Positions 47,376 through 57,556 of a stretch of DNA of 64,000 bases are shown piece by piece; the stretch's first letter is position 1; each line of letters starts with the position of its first letter. The notes beneath the pieces are model-generated. The model saw only the letters and a list, made by a program, of their open reading frames with translations. It had not been told where the DNA came from and made no database searches. Where the stretch lies: assembly GCF_900096955.1 (NCBI RefSeq), contig NZ_FMYL01000007.1, positions 1-64,000 on the forward strand. Reading direction: 5' to 3'. The stretch is from Acinetobacter boissieri (lineage in GTDB: Bacteria > Pseudomonadota > Gammaproteobacteria > Pseudomonadales > Moraxellaceae). A program made the position numbers and the translations under genes.

Positions 47376-50018
47376 TTACTCTTCAACCCAACGACCGTCT
47401 TTATAAATCAAGCTCCATTTTGTTGATTTGCCTTCTGCATTCTCAGAACCAATGTATTGGGTCTGATTTTTACGACTAAAACGAACAATTGTCGCTTGGC
47501 CTTCTGGATCTTGATCAGGCGCTTCTAAAAGGTATTGATACTTAGCATCGAGCTGATCTGCAACGGTACGTAATTCACTGACTTTAGGTGTGCGTGTTTC
47601 GCGTATTTTGGGAAACTTACTGGCTGCTAAAAACAATCCTGCAGCACCATCTCTCAGTACAAAAAAGTCATCGTGCTTGGCTGAACGAACATGTTCCATT
47701 TTAATTGGGTCTACACGTGGTGGTGCGGGTTGACCATTTTTAAGCACTTTGCGCGTATTATCACAACTTAAACAGGCAAAATATGGCCCAAAACGGCCTG
47801 TTTTGAGTTGCATTTCAGCATCACATTTATCACAAGGAATGGTTGGCCCATCGTAACCCTTGATTTTAAATTCGCCTTCTTCAACTTCAAAACCATCACA
47901 GTCTGGGTTATTACCACACACATGTAATTTACGTCCACCATCGACCACATAGCTGTCCATGGCTGTACTACACTTTGGACAACGTCTTTTTGACATGAGG
48001 TCGGCTGTTTCAGCCCCTTCATCATCAGACAGTATTGCCAAAGACTCGACAGGTGTAAGGTTGAGTGTACCTTTGCAACGTTCTTTCGGTGGCAAGTTAT
48101 AGCCTGAACAGCCTAAAAACACCCCCGTTGTTCCTGTACGAATTTGCATAGCACGTTCACACTCGGGACAATGTACTTCTGCGACTTCAACAGGCTGATT
48201 ACGGCGCATGCCTTCTTCACCCTGAGCTGTAGTTAGGCGTGTTTTAAAGTCACCGTAAAAGCTATTCAGTAGCTCTTTCCAGTCACGATCACCCACAGCA
48301 ACTTTATCAAGCTGACCCTCTAAGTCTGCTGTAAAGGCATAGTTCATGAGGTTACTAAAGCTTTCACCCAATCGTTCGGTAACAATCTCACCCATTTTTT
48401 CAGCAAACAGACGACGATTTTCAAGCTTGACATATCCTCTATCTTGAATGGTCGAAATAATAGCTGCATAAGTTGATGGTCGACCAATGCCTTTTTTCTC
48501 AAGCTCTTTCACCAAAGAAGCTTCAGTAAAACGTGCAGGTGGCTTCGTAAAATGCTGGCTCGGATCAAGTTGTTCGAGTTTAAGTGTTTCACCCACTTGT
48601 ACCGCAGGCAATAAAATATCGTCGTCAGATTTATTGGCACCACGTACACGAGTGAAGCCATCAAACACCAAAGTACGGCCTTTGGCTTTTAAATCGACAT
48701 CACCTGCTTTCACGTGTAATGTTGACGATAGATATTGTGCAGGTGTCATCTGACAAGCTACAAATTGACGCCAAATTAAATCATATAAACGCTGTGCGTC
48801 ACGCTCTGCACCTGCTAACTGATCACCTTTTAAAGCTACATTCGATGGACGAATGGCTTCGTGGGCTTCTTGTGCCCCCGCTTTATTACCATAACGGTTA
48901 GGCTGTGCAGGTAAATATTGATCACCATATTGTTCGGTAATATGGCCACGTACCATATTTACCGCATCGTCACTTAAAAAAGTCGAGTCAGTACGCATAT
49001 AGGTAATGAAACCCGCTTCATACAAGCGCTGTGCTAAGGTCATGGTTTTCTTTACAGAAAAGCCAAGTCGTGTACTGGCTGCTTGCTGTAACGTAGAGGT
49101 GATATAAGGCGCACTCGGATTAACTTTAGTGGGTTTATCTTCACGCTGTGCAACAGTAAAATCTGCCGTTTTAAGTATGTCTAAAATGGCATCTGTATCT
49201 GCTTTATTTTTTAGCTTGAGTGTTTTACCCAAGTGTTTCACTGCTTCTAAACGAATCGGGTCTTTCTTAGACTGCGTATCTGCAAAAATTTGCCAATATT
49301 CTTCTGGAATAAATGCACGAATTTCTCGTTCACGCTCTACAACCAATTTTACAGCCACCGATTGCACACGCCCTGCTGAAAGTCCTCTGGCAATTTTCTC
49401 CCACAAAAGTGGCGAAATCATAAAACCAACCACACGGTCTAAAAATCGACGTGCTTGTTGTGCATTCACTCGGTCTATGTCTAAACGTGTTGGTTTTTTA
49501 AAAGCATCCTGAATGGCATTTTTAGTAATTTCATTAAAGACCACGCGGTGATAACGCGATGCATCACCACCAATGACTTCTCTTAAATGCCATGCGATCG
49601 CTTCACCTTCACGGTCCAAATCGGTTGCGAGATAGATTTCATCGGCCTGTGCAGCGAGTTTTTTAAGCTCAGACACTACATTTTCTTTACCCGGTAGCAC
49701 TTCGTAATGGGCTTTCCAATCATGCTCTGGGTCGATTCCCATACGATTAACCAGCGCCAATTGTGCTTTTTTTTGCTTTTGTGCATCGGTCAACTTGGTA
49801 CGTGTTGCAGGTTTTTTCTCTGTCGTTTTTGCTGAACCACCTGTCGGTAAATCACGTACATGCCCAACAGATGAGCGAACGATATATTCTGAACCTAAAT
49901 ATTTATTAATAGTTTTAGCTTTAGCAGGCGATTCCACAATCACTAAGGCACGTTTTTTAGCCACGGTGCCTGTCTTTGCTGTGGTGGATTTCACTGTGGT
50001 TGTAGAAGCATTCGCCAT
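47376..50018 (-). CDS. topA: DNA topoisomerase I
   Basis: A type IA topoisomerase that relaxes negative supercoils. The 880-residue protein has an N-terminal low-complexity Thr/Lys-rich stretch of about 22 residues, the TOPRIM domain ([18 protein letters not shown] and [13 protein letters not shown]), the active tyrosine Y340 in ITYMRTDST, and three C-terminal zinc fingers (CPEC, CPKC and CDKC type). Start ATG 50018 follows GGATAC. A small anchored protein lies 25 bp upstream on the same strand. Confidence 0.97.
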   Translation of the reverse strand: MANASTTTVKSTTAKTGTVAKKRALVIVESPAKAKTINKYLGSEYIVRSSVGHVRDLPTGGSAKTTEKKPATRTKLTDAQKQKKAQLALVNRMGIDPEHDWKAHYEVLPGKENVVSELKKLAAQADEIYLATDLDREGEAIAWHLREVIGGDASRYHRVVFNEITKNAIQDAFKKPTRLDIDRVNAQQARRFLDRVVGFMISPLLWEKIARGLSAGRVQSVAVKLVVEREREIRAFIPEEYWQIFADTQSKKDPIRLEAVKHLGKTLKLKNKADTDAILDILKTADFTVAQREDKPTKVNPSAPYITSTLQQAASTRLGFSVKKTMTLAQRLYEAGFITYMRTDSTFLSDDAVNMVRGHITEQYGDQYLPAQPNRYGNKAGAQEAHEAIRPSNVALKGDQLAGAERDAQRLYDLIWRQFVACQMTPAQYLSSTLHVKAGDVDLKAKGRTLVFDGFTRVRGANKSDDDILLPAVQVGETLKLEQLDPSQHFTKPPARFTEASLVKELEKKGIGRPSTYAAIISTIQDRGYVKLENRRLFAEKMGEIVTERLGESFSNLMNYAFTADLEGQLDKVAVGDRDWKELLNSFYGDFKTRLTTAQGEEGMRRNQPVEVAEVHCPECERAMQIRTGTTGVFLGCSGYNLPPKERCKGTLNLTPVESLAILSDDEGAETADLMSKRRCPKCSTAMDSYVVDGGRKLHVCGNNPDCDGFEVEEGEFKIKGYDGPTIPCDKCDAEMQLKTGRFGPYFACLSCDNTRKVLKNGQPAPPRVDPIKMEHVRSAKHDDFFVLRDGAAGLFLAASKFPKIRETRTPKVSELRTVADQLDAKYQYLLEAPDQDPEGQATIVRFSRKNQTQYIGSENAEGKSTKWSLIYKDGRWVEE

Positions 50019-50043
50019 GTGTTGTTTGTATCCTATTACTAAA

Positions 50044-50484
50044 TTAAACGTCTGCTAAAGACATTAAAAAGGTTTTCATCTGTTCTAATTGTGTACCATG
50101 CAGATCAGCCTCTTCGTTCCAGTACAACCCGATACTGTTGGCTTGCATATCTACTGCATAAACACCTGTTAATGGAACGGGGTGGTCTTTAAATTTGTCC
50201 GCGCCATGCACCACAACAAACATGCCATTTTCAACACAAGCCCGCATGAGCGGTAATCTCGCTTGTGGGAGCAATACATTATAGTAAGCTACCATACTGG
50301 CTCGATTTTCTGCTGCTTTTTCAATCTTTGTCCATGCAGGTGCAGGCAGTAACCGAGGGTAAAGACCCATTTTTCGTGCCTTATCACGCGTCTCACCCAA
50401 TGCTTTTTCTCTCGGGTTCACACGTGCACCAAATATTGAACCTACAACAAATACTACAATAATTAAGGTAATCCAAAGACCCAT
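50044..50484 (-). CDS. Small membrane-anchored protein upstream of topA
   Basis: A 146-residue protein with a single N-terminal transmembrane helix ([20 protein letters not shown]) and a soluble tail with [21 protein letters not shown] do not recognise the family. It is 25 bp before topA and likely coexpressed. The start is uncertain: ATGs at 50484 and 50496 and a TTG at 50505 are in frame. I take the one at 50484 because it places the helix at the very N-terminus. Confidence 0.65.
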   Translation of the reverse strand: MGLWITLIIVVFVVGSIFGARVNPREKALGETRDKARKMGLYPRLLPAPAWTKIEKAAENRASMVAYYNVLLPQARLPLMRACVENGMFVVVHGADKFKDHPVPLTGVYAVDMQANSIGLYWNEEADLHGTQLEQMKTFLMSLADV

Positions 50485-50665
50485 GGTCGTAACCATCTCC
50501 CACAAACCTTGCTATTAGGTTTACATAATCTGAATGAAAAAGGCAAGCATTGTGCACATTTACACAACTTTCAGCAATCAATAGTGCTGTATAGTAATCT
50601 TGAATGATAGATTTTCAATACCTATTTATATTTTTATAATGTGTATTGATCTAAACAGAAAAATA

Positions 50666-51475
50666 TTACAATTCTTGTTGTACATAACGACAAATGACAT
50701 CTGTGTTGTACTGCACTTTATTATTTTTATCATTTGTATTCACAATACAATACTTACATAACAAATTAAACCGATCGATGAGTGTCTGCTCTTTATCTAT
50801 TTTCATCACGTTTTTAATTGAATTGAGTAGTGCAGTTTTTGTTGCTGGTTTACTTTTTTGCTTGGCCAAATAACAACTATATTCATATAAAAATTGCAGA
50901 TGTGGTTTCACGTTTACTTGAGAAACCTTTTGTGATTGAACAAAATACTTTTCTGTAACCAATCGTTTTAATAATTGCGCGGCCTGCAAGCGATCCACTT
51001 TAAGCCAAGAACAAATTGCGTTTATACATGCTTCAGATGTGGTTGGTTTATTTTGTACTTTAGACCACGTGTGTAATAGTTTCACCCACAACACATCTTC
51101 CACATGCTCAACCAATTGATGTTTAATGTTTACATCAAATCCTTGACGCTGTAAAAGTTCCGACACATAACACATCGCATGATCGTGCGATACAATATCA
51201 AATACAACATCTTGTGCATGATATTGCTGACTCAATTTACCCGCCCAAAAGGCTAAACCAAAGTCAGCAGCATCTTTACCGGCCTTTGACATTTTTAATA
51301 AATGAAAACGACCTGCTTGTATAAAGGGCAAAAAATCATGTAACTCATCTAAAGAAAAATTGACATTAGACGTGGCATATACCACATAAACTTGCGCATA
51401 ATCATTTAATTGATGCTGTAACTGATGTAATGCTCGACCACAATTTTCAATATCGATGAGTAAAATTTTATTCAT
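50666..51475 (-). CDS. NYN/PIN-like nuclease-domain protein
   Basis: A 269-residue protein with an N-terminal PIN-like NYN fold. The acidic metal-site pattern is visible at D8-x-E10-N (LLIDIEN), GKDAADFGLAF (D68, D71) and VSHDHAM (D98). The C-terminal about 130 residues are helical and may hold winged-helix units. Such domains cut RNA; the target is unknown. The start is ATG at 51475 (a TTG two codons earlier is less likely). It lies about 70 bp after slyX on the same strand. Confidence 0.7.
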   Translation of the reverse strand: MNKILLIDIENCGRALHQLQHQLNDYAQVYVVYATSNVNFSLDELHDFLPFIQAGRFHLLKMSKAGKDAADFGLAFWAGKLSQQYHAQDVVFDIVSHDHAMCYVSELLQRQGFDVNIKHQLVEHVEDVLWVKLLHTWSKVQNKPTTSEACINAICSWLKVDRLQAAQLLKRLVTEKYFVQSQKVSQVNVKPHLQFLYEYSCYLAKQKSKPATKTALLNSIKNVMKIDKEQTLIDRFNLLCKYCIVNTNDKNNKVQYNTDVICRYVQQEL

Positions 51476-51547
51476 TACCAATTATTCATCTATTATAAAA
51501 AGTACACCTCTATATCTATGCTAATATAGCCAAGTTTGCAACAGCAT

Positions 51548-51790
51548 TTAGTAGTGCGGTGGTTTATTGGTAAATGGGTCAAATGTCGCAACCCCTTCCG
51601 ATAAATCTGCATTTTCTACACGCTGATACAACAATTGCATTTGCTTTTTTAACACACTGATTTCTTGATGCTGGCAGACTAACTGCTGATTTAACTGCTC
51701 AACCAAATCATCTAAAAATGCAATACGCACTTGCAAATCTTCAATGGGTGCAGACAATAAACCAAAATCATCATTTACTGGTGTTGTCAT
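51548..51790 (-). CDS. slyX: SlyX family protein
   Basis: An 80-residue coiled-coil protein. Residues 16-60 form the heptad region (EDLQVRIAFLDDLVEQLN), and it ends with the family tail NKPPHY. Its function is unknown. ATG 51790 follows CAGGAG. It is divergent from uup with only 36 bp between starts. Confidence 0.88.
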   Translation of the reverse strand: MTTPVNDDFGLLSAPIEDLQVRIAFLDDLVEQLNQQLVCQHQEISVLKKQMQLLYQRVENADLSEGVATFDPFTNKPPHY

Positions 51791-51826
51791 TTCACACTCC
51801 TGTATTTTAAAACTTTAGGAAACATT

Positions 51827-53698
51827 ATGGCCTATATTACACTAAGGGACGTCCAACTTGCATTTGGTGGCCCTGCCCTCCTCGATGGCGCGCATTTTAC
51901 TTTAGAACGTGGCGAGCGAGTATGTTTAATTGGTCGTAATGGTGAAGGTAAATCTACTTTACTTAAACTGATTGAAGGTACTTTGCAACCTGATAAAGGC
52001 GAAGTTTTAGTACAAAACAGCCTGACCGTATCTATGCTCACCCAAGACGTACCTATGGACAGTGGTCGAGTGGCCGACATTGTGGCAGATGGTGCAGGTG
52101 AAGTCGCTCAAATTTTAAGAAAATACAATGAAGCGAGCGATGCGTGTGTTCTTGGCGACATGCAAGCATGTGAAAGAATGGGAGATTTACAACATCAAAT
52201 GGATCAGCTTGACGGCTGGTCATTAGAAACCAAAGTCAATACCATTTTAGCAAAAATGGGCTTAGACCCAGAAGCTGACCTTGCTGACTTATCTGGGGGA
52301 CGAAAACGCCGTGTGTTATTGGCAAGAGCCTTACTCATGCAACCAGATATTTTACTCCTTGATGAGCCAACCAACCACTTAGATGTGGAAAGTATTGAAT
52401 GGTTAGAGAAATTTTTACTCGAACAAAACAACCTTACACTCCTGTTCATTTCACATGACCGTTCATTTGTAGACCGCTTAGCCACACGTATTGTAGAGCT
52501 AGACCGTGGTACATTGCGTAGTTATGAAGGCAACTACACACGCTATCTCGAACTCAAAGCACAACAAATGGAAGCAGAAGAAAAGCAAAATGCTTTATTT
52601 GATAAAAAATTAGCGGAAGAAGAAGCGTGGATTCGTCAAGGCGTTAAAGCCCGACGTACCCGTAATGAAGGTCGTGTACGTGCACTCAAAGCACTGCGAG
52701 ATGAGTCAAAAGCCAGACGTTCACAGCAAGGTAAAGTCAATATGGGCGTACAAACTGCCCAACGTTCAGGCAAACTGGTCTTTGAAATTGACAACATTAG
52801 TGTGAGCTATGATGACACACCACTAATTAAAAACTTCTCAACAGTCGTCATGCGTGGCGACCGTATTGGCCTTGTGGGTGACAATGGTGTAGGTAAAACA
52901 ACGCTCATTAAGGCTATTTTGGGTGATTTACCACATACAGGTGAAGTGAAAATTGGAACGCAATTAGAAATTGCATACTTCGATCAGCTACGTAACCAAC
53001 TTGATCTAGAAAACACTGTTGCTAACAACGTGTCGGAAGGCTCTGACTTCGTGGATGTTAACGGACAACGCCGTCATATTTTAAGCTACTTACAAGACTT
53101 TTTGTTTCTACCAGAACGTGCCCGCACGCCTGTAAAAGCACTCTCAGGTGGTGAAAGAAACCGTGTTTTACTGGCAAAACTACTACTAAAACCATCTAAC
53201 TTGATTGTAATGGACGAACCCACCAACGACCTAGATATGGTGACTTTAGAGCTACTTGAAGACATGTTAGGTGAATACAAAGGCACACTGCTTCTGATTA
53301 GCCATGACCGTGCATTTATGGACAATGTGGTGACATCAACATGGGTCTTTGATGGTAAAGGCGGTATTGAAGAATACATTGGTGGCTATCAAGACTATTT
53401 GGCGCAGCGCCCAAGCACGACGCCAACAGCAGTAAAAAAAGAAAGTCCGAAAGCTGAAAAAACGAATACGACACCAAAAACCAAGCTGAGCTATAAAGAT
53501 CAACGTGAGCTTGAACAACTACCACAAGAGATTGAGAAGCTAGAGAAAGAGCAAACCGAATTGACCGATAAATTGGCTGATGGTTCTTGGTTTGTAAAAG
53601 ATGCAGGCGCAGCAACACTTGCGAGCCAACGTCTTGCAGAAATTGAAGAACAACTGCTTGAAAAAATTGAGCGTTGGGACACTTTAGATAATAAATAA
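51827..53698 (+). CDS. uup: ABC-F ATPase Uup
   Basis: A cytosolic ABC-F protein with two ATPase domains: Walker A GRNGEGKST with signature LSGGRKRRV, and Walker A GDNGVGKTT with signature LSGGERNRV. The two are joined by the charged linker. A C-terminal coiled coil (about residues 560-623) marks it as Uup rather than EttA. Uup is linked to ribosome function and to suppression of transposon excision in E. coli. ATG 51827 follows AGGAA. Confidence 0.94.
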   Translation: MAYITLRDVQLAFGGPALLDGAHFTLERGERVCLIGRNGEGKSTLLKLIEGTLQPDKGEVLVQNSLTVSMLTQDVPMDSGRVADIVADGAGEVAQILRKYNEASDACVLGDMQACERMGDLQHQMDQLDGWSLETKVNTILAKMGLDPEADLADLSGGRKRRVLLARALLMQPDILLLDEPTNHLDVESIEWLEKFLLEQNNLTLLFISHDRSFVDRLATRIVELDRGTLRSYEGNYTRYLELKAQQMEAEEKQNALFDKKLAEEEAWIRQGVKARRTRNEGRVRALKALRDESKARRSQQGKVNMGVQTAQRSGKLVFEIDNISVSYDDTPLIKNFSTVVMRGDRIGLVGDNGVGKTTLIKAILGDLPHTGEVKIGTQLEIAYFDQLRNQLDLENTVANNVSEGSDFVDVNGQRRHILSYLQDFLFLPERARTPVKALSGGERNRVLLAKLLLKPSNLIVMDEPTNDLDMVTLELLEDMLGEYKGTLLLISHDRAFMDNVVTSTWVFDGKGGIEEYIGGYQDYLAQRPSTTPTAVKKESPKAEKTNTTPKTKLSYKDQRELEQLPQEIEKLEKEQTELTDKLADGSWFVKDAGAATLASQRLAEIEEQLLEKIERWDTLDNK

Positions 53699-53708
53699 GC
53701 AATATTTA

Positions 53709-53741
53709 CCCCAAACCAACACATGATGGTTTGGGGTTATT
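53709..53741 (+). terminator. Terminator of uup
   Basis: CCCCAAACC and GGTTTGGGG pair perfectly around a ten-base loop, followed by TTATT. It lies 11 bp after the uup stop. Confidence 0.75.
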
Positions 53742-53765
53742 CACTATAAAAATAATAGGTCTAAC

Positions 53766-54158
53766 ATGTCACACATTAAAATATATGCAGAACAATATAC
53801 AATTACCCAATTTAGAGACAAGCTTTCTGAAGCCATTCATGATGCCTTAGTGAGTTGTTTAAACTTACCAGAAGACAAACGCTTTCAACGCTTTATTACA
53901 CTGAGTCGTGAAAACTTTATTTATCCAAATGACCGTTCATCGCACTACACCATCATTGAAATATCTATGTTTGAAGGACGGAGCGAAGTACATAAAAAAC
54001 AACTCATCAAAACAATTTTTCATAACATACAACAACAATGTGGTATCTCACCGCAAGACATTGAAATCACCATTTTTGAGACCCCACGTTCACATTGGGG
54101 CATTCGAGGCAAAGTGGCTGATGAATTACAGTTAAACTATACGGTCCATCTAGAATAG
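53766..54158 (+). CDS. Tautomerase-family protein with Ser at the catalytic position
   Basis: A 130-residue protein with the beta-alpha-beta pattern of tautomerases and, at residues about 70-115, MFEGRSEVHKKQLIKTIFHN and EITIFETPRSHWGIRGKVAD, typical of the tautomerase_2-like group. The residue after the initiator methionine, which is the catalytic proline in this superfamily, is serine (MSHIKIY). Activity by the usual mechanism is therefore doubtful. It follows the uup terminator and precedes an acyltransferase gene. Confidence 0.8.
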   Translation: MSHIKIYAEQYTITQFRDKLSEAIHDALVSCLNLPEDKRFQRFITLSRENFIYPNDRSSHYTIIEISMFEGRSEVHKKQLIKTIFHNIQQQCGISPQDIEITIFETPRSHWGIRGKVADELQLNYTVHLE

Positions 54159-54234
54159 ATAGCGAACATATTAAAACCCAAAGATGGCATGTTAAACTAC
54201 AATCGTTTTTATCTAAAGATCGACCTTTTTACGT

Positions 54235-55176
54235 ATGAGTAATCCTAGTCCACAGTATATTCCTGGCAAATTTTACTACCAGTTTTTACAGCCCAAATAC
54301 TGGCTAAATTGGTTATCTATTATACTGCTCATGCTCCTTGCTATTTTACCATGGTTCATACAACGCTCCATTGCACATACTTTGGCAAATCTATGCTGGG
54401 GTCTGCTTAAGTCACGTAAAAAAACGACAATCACCAATTTAAAAGTATGCTTTCCTGAATGGTCAGAAAAACAAGTGTATGCGCAGAGCAAACAGGTCTT
54501 TCATGACATGATGCTTGGCGTTTTTGAAACACTTAATGCATGGTATAAACCCCATTGGTTTAAAGGTCGCGTCAGTATTGAAGGCTTAGAACATATCGAA
54601 AACGCACAAAAAAATGGACAAGGTATTTTACTCCTTGGTACACACAGTACCCTACTTGATGCAGGTGGCTATATTTGCTCAAAATACTTTAGCCCCGATG
54701 TCGTCTACAGACCACAAAACAACCCACTGCTCGACATGTTAATTTATCGTTGTCGTGCCACCATCTACAAAACACAAATTGACCATGATGATATGCGAGG
54801 GCTGATTAAACACCTCAAAGCAGGTGATGCCATTTGGTATAGCCCAGACCAGGACTTTGGCCTAAAACAAGGTATCATGGCCCCTTTTTTTGGTGAGCCT
54901 GCCGCAACAGTGACCGCACATCGCAGATTACTAAAGATTTCTAAAGCGGTCGCCATTCCGCTATATTTTTACCGTGATGGCGATGATAAGAACCCTCGTT
55001 ACAAAATTTTAATTGAACCTCTGCTTGATCAAATGCCCTCAAACAATGAGCTTGAAGATGCGACTCGAGTAAACAAAATTATTGAGCAACAACTACGCAT
55101 TGCACCCACCCAATACATGTGGTTTCACAGACGATTTAAAACTAGACCTGAAGGCTATCCAAACATTTACCAATAA
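54235..55176 (+). CDS. Lipid A biosynthesis lauroyl/myristoyl acyltransferase
   Basis: A 313-residue inner-membrane acyltransferase of the LpxL/LpxM family that adds secondary acyl chains to lipid A. An N-terminal helix (LSIILLMLLAILPWF) precedes the catalytic HX4D motif at H137-D142 (GTHSTLLD), and YRPQNNPLLDMLIYRCR follows. LpxL, LpxM or LpxP cannot be told apart by eye. The ATG at 54235 lacks a clear ribosome-binding site. It stands alone between the tautomerase homologue and asd. Confidence 0.9.
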   Translation: MSNPSPQYIPGKFYYQFLQPKYWLNWLSIILLMLLAILPWFIQRSIAHTLANLCWGLLKSRKKTTITNLKVCFPEWSEKQVYAQSKQVFHDMMLGVFETLNAWYKPHWFKGRVSIEGLEHIENAQKNGQGILLLGTHSTLLDAGGYICSKYFSPDVVYRPQNNPLLDMLIYRCRATIYKTQIDHDDMRGLIKHLKAGDAIWYSPDQDFGLKQGIMAPFFGEPAATVTAHRRLLKISKAVAIPLYFYRDGDDKNPRYKILIEPLLDQMPSNNELEDATRVNKIIEQQLRIAPTQYMWFHRRFKTRPEGYPNIYQ

Positions 55177-55296
55177 AGATCGCTAAACCCTTAAAAAAAT
55201 CATGTATTTCAGTACAAGTAACTGTTGCAGTTCAAACTAGGTTTGATACACTCGGAAGTCCTTTTTTATTTTGATACACTACCGAGGCACAATGAC

Positions 55297-56415
55297 ATGA
55301 AAGTAGGTCTGGTCGGTTGGCGTGGAATGGTTGGTTCTGTTCTAATGCAACGTATGGTTGAAGAAAATGATTTTGCTCACATTGAGCCATTTTATTTTTC
55401 TACCAGTAACGCAGGTGGCGAAGCGCCTGCTTTTGGCGGTAAAACCGCCCCAGCACTTATGGACGCAACAGATATTGAACGTCTAAAACAGATGGACGTC
55501 ATTATTACCTGCCAAGGTGGTGACTATACGACCGAAGTATATGGCCCACTGAAAGCGACTGGTTGGAATGGTTACTGGATTGATGCCGCATCTACTCTAC
55601 GTATGAAAGATGATGCTGTGATCGTACTTGACCCTGTCAATGCTAATGTCATTCAAAACGCACTGACCCAAGGAACCACTACATTTGTAGGTGGTAACTG
55701 TACCGTGTCACTTATGCTGATGGGTTTAGGCTCTTTATTCCAAAACAACTTGGTTGAATGGATGAGTGCGATGACCTATCAGGCTGCTTCTGGCGCAGGT
55801 GCGCAGAACATGCGTGAACTCATTACCAGTATGGGCTACCTATACAACAACACCAAAACATTACTTGATGACCCCAAATCAGCCATTTTAGATATTGATC
55901 GTGAAGTAGCTCAGCTACAGCGTGGTGCTGACTTTCCAAAAGCAAACTTCGGTGTACCACTTGCAGGTTCTTTAATTCCGTATATCGACAAACAGCTTGA
56001 AAATGGTCAGTCGAAAGAAGAATGGAAAGCACAAGCTGAAACCAACAAAATTTTAGGTCGTTCAAGCATTGTACCAATTGATGGTCATTGTGTACGTATT
56101 GGTGCGATGCGTTGCCACTCTCAAGCGCTCACCATTAAACTACGCAAGGATGTGCCACTCAATGAAATTGAAGACATGATTAGTCAATCAAATGCATGGG
56201 CTAAAGTCATTCCAAATACACGTGAAGCCTCTATGCATGAACTTTCACCTGTTGCAGTAACAGGTACACTCAACATTCCTGTAGGGCGTTTACGCAAGCT
56301 CAACATGGGTAAAGAATACCTAGGTGCATTTACTGTGGGTGACCAACTACTTTGGGGTGCAGCAGAGCCGTTACGCCGTATGCTTAGAATTTTACTTGAG
56401 TATAAGGCCAAATAA
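55297..56415 (+). CDS. asd: Aspartate-semialdehyde dehydrogenase
   Basis: Reduces aspartyl-phosphate to the semialdehyde, on the path to lysine/DAP, threonine and methionine. The 372-residue protein has the NADP-binding [11 protein letters not shown] at the start, the nucleophile C135 in [10 protein letters not shown], and the later histidine in [13 protein letters not shown]. The frame is open 24 codons further upstream; the ATG at 55297 gives the family start and follows GAGGC. It ends at a terminator, and the fimV pair follows. Confidence 0.97.
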   Translation: MKVGLVGWRGMVGSVLMQRMVEENDFAHIEPFYFSTSNAGGEAPAFGGKTAPALMDATDIERLKQMDVIITCQGGDYTTEVYGPLKATGWNGYWIDAASTLRMKDDAVIVLDPVNANVIQNALTQGTTTFVGGNCTVSLMLMGLGSLFQNNLVEWMSAMTYQAASGAGAQNMRELITSMGYLYNNTKTLLDDPKSAILDIDREVAQLQRGADFPKANFGVPLAGSLIPYIDKQLENGQSKEEWKAQAETNKILGRSSIVPIDGHCVRIGAMRCHSQALTIKLRKDVPLNEIEDMISQSNAWAKVIPNTREASMHELSPVAVTGTLNIPVGRLRKLNMGKEYLGAFTVGDQLLWGAAEPLRRMLRILLEYKAK

Positions 56416-56430
56416 CGCACATATTTGTCT

Positions 56431-56457
56431 AAAAAGCCAATCTAATGATTGGCTTTT
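56431..56457 (+). terminator. Terminator of asd
   Basis: AAAAGCCAATC and GATTGGCTTTT pair around a four-base loop. The right arm ends in TTTT. It lies 16 bp after the asd stop. Confidence 0.85.
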
Positions 56458-56521
56458 GTATAAAAATTTTACAAATGTAAAACTTATCGCTACATTATCA
56501 GTTGCGCCCATTTAAAATATT

Positions 56522-57496
56522 ATGATTGATGCTATGGCCTTACCTCAAAAGTTTTGTCTGACCTTACTGTTAACATGCTTTTTGGCAAAAACAAGCTATG
56601 CGCTTGTTTTAGGTCAACCTGTTATTCAGTCTACTAAAGAGCAACTTCTTTATATGGAAGTTCCTTATAGTGAAGCGACCAATATCAAATCTATTCGTGT
56701 GAATATTGAAGATGATGACGAGATATCTAAGTTAGGCATTAACAGTAAAGATATGGGCTTTGTTGTCCGTAAAAATGGGGCTAATTTTGGCATCATTGTC
56801 GTGACATCGAATAAACCCATTCGCTCACCACGTATCAATTTTGTACTCAAAGTCACAGAATCTGACATGCCTTACTTAAAACGCATTAATATTCCATTTA
56901 AAGTGAGTGGCACAAATACAACTACAGACCCTCATAACGAAGAAAAAACGCTTTCCCCTATCGCACTTAACACCAATGAAAATAAAGTAGCGTCGAAAAA
57001 TACAGATCCTGACAACGTCAACAGTGTCAATGTAGATCATAGTAATGACGTAAAGTTTATATATAGAGTAAAACCACAAGATACGCTATGGTCTATTTCT
57101 GCAAAAATTGCGACACAAACTGGCGAGAAGCTAGATGATATTGCAAAAAAAATAAAAGCGGATAATCCAACTGCTTTTACTCGACAAAATATGAATCACA
57201 TCAAATCTGGCGTAAGAATTAACATTTGGGGGCCAGAGCAAATTAAAGAAGTCTTACAAAAAAGTACCATGATACCAGTAGCAAATAAAGCGACTGAGCG
57301 AAATGACCAATTGTCAGAAGATATTCAAAAAGAACTGTTACAAACCAAAGCGCGGATTCGTGCTTTAGAACATGAAATTTCTCGCTTACAGCGTGAAATG
57401 AAACAAAGAAATGCTAAATTTGATGTGATTAATGGCAAAATTAACGATCTAAGACAACAGATCAAACAACTGAATGAAAAAAATGCTCGTTCATAG
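56522..57496 (+). CDS. fimV: FimV N-terminal half (periplasmic part)
   Basis: A 324-residue exported protein with a signal peptide (ending SYA before LVLGQPV) and the FimV N-terminal domain (IKSIRVNIEDDDEISKLGIN, then RINFVLKVTES). A LysM-like peptidoglycan-binding domain is at about 180-240 (YRVKPQDTLWSIS), and a coiled coil at about 265-322. FimV/HubP anchors at the septum and pole and is needed for type IV pilus and twitching in Pseudomonas. The protein ends where the transmembrane helix of full-length FimV would start; that helix begins the next gene. It starts at ATG 56522 or 56534. Confidence 0.8.
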   Translation: MIDAMALPQKFCLTLLLTCFLAKTSYALVLGQPVIQSTKEQLLYMEVPYSEATNIKSIRVNIEDDDEISKLGINSKDMGFVVRKNGANFGIIVVTSNKPIRSPRINFVLKVTESDMPYLKRINIPFKVSGTNTTTDPHNEEKTLSPIALNTNENKVASKNTDPDNVNSVNVDHSNDVKFIYRVKPQDTLWSISAKIATQTGEKLDDIAKKIKADNPTAFTRQNMNHIKSGVRINIWGPEQIKEVLQKSTMIPVANKATERNDQLSEDIQKELLQTKARIRALEHEISRLQREMKQRNAKFDVINGKINDLRQQIKQLNEKNARS

Positions 57497-57556
57497 TACG
57501 TTAAATCACTCAAATCGACTCAGACTCCATAAGCGATAACAACTTAAGGTATAGGT

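Noticed and set aside
57497..57556. Single frameshift or stop joining the two fimV halves.
   Set aside because: The 60-bp gap has no frame that links them, and the second half has its own start and ribosome-binding site.
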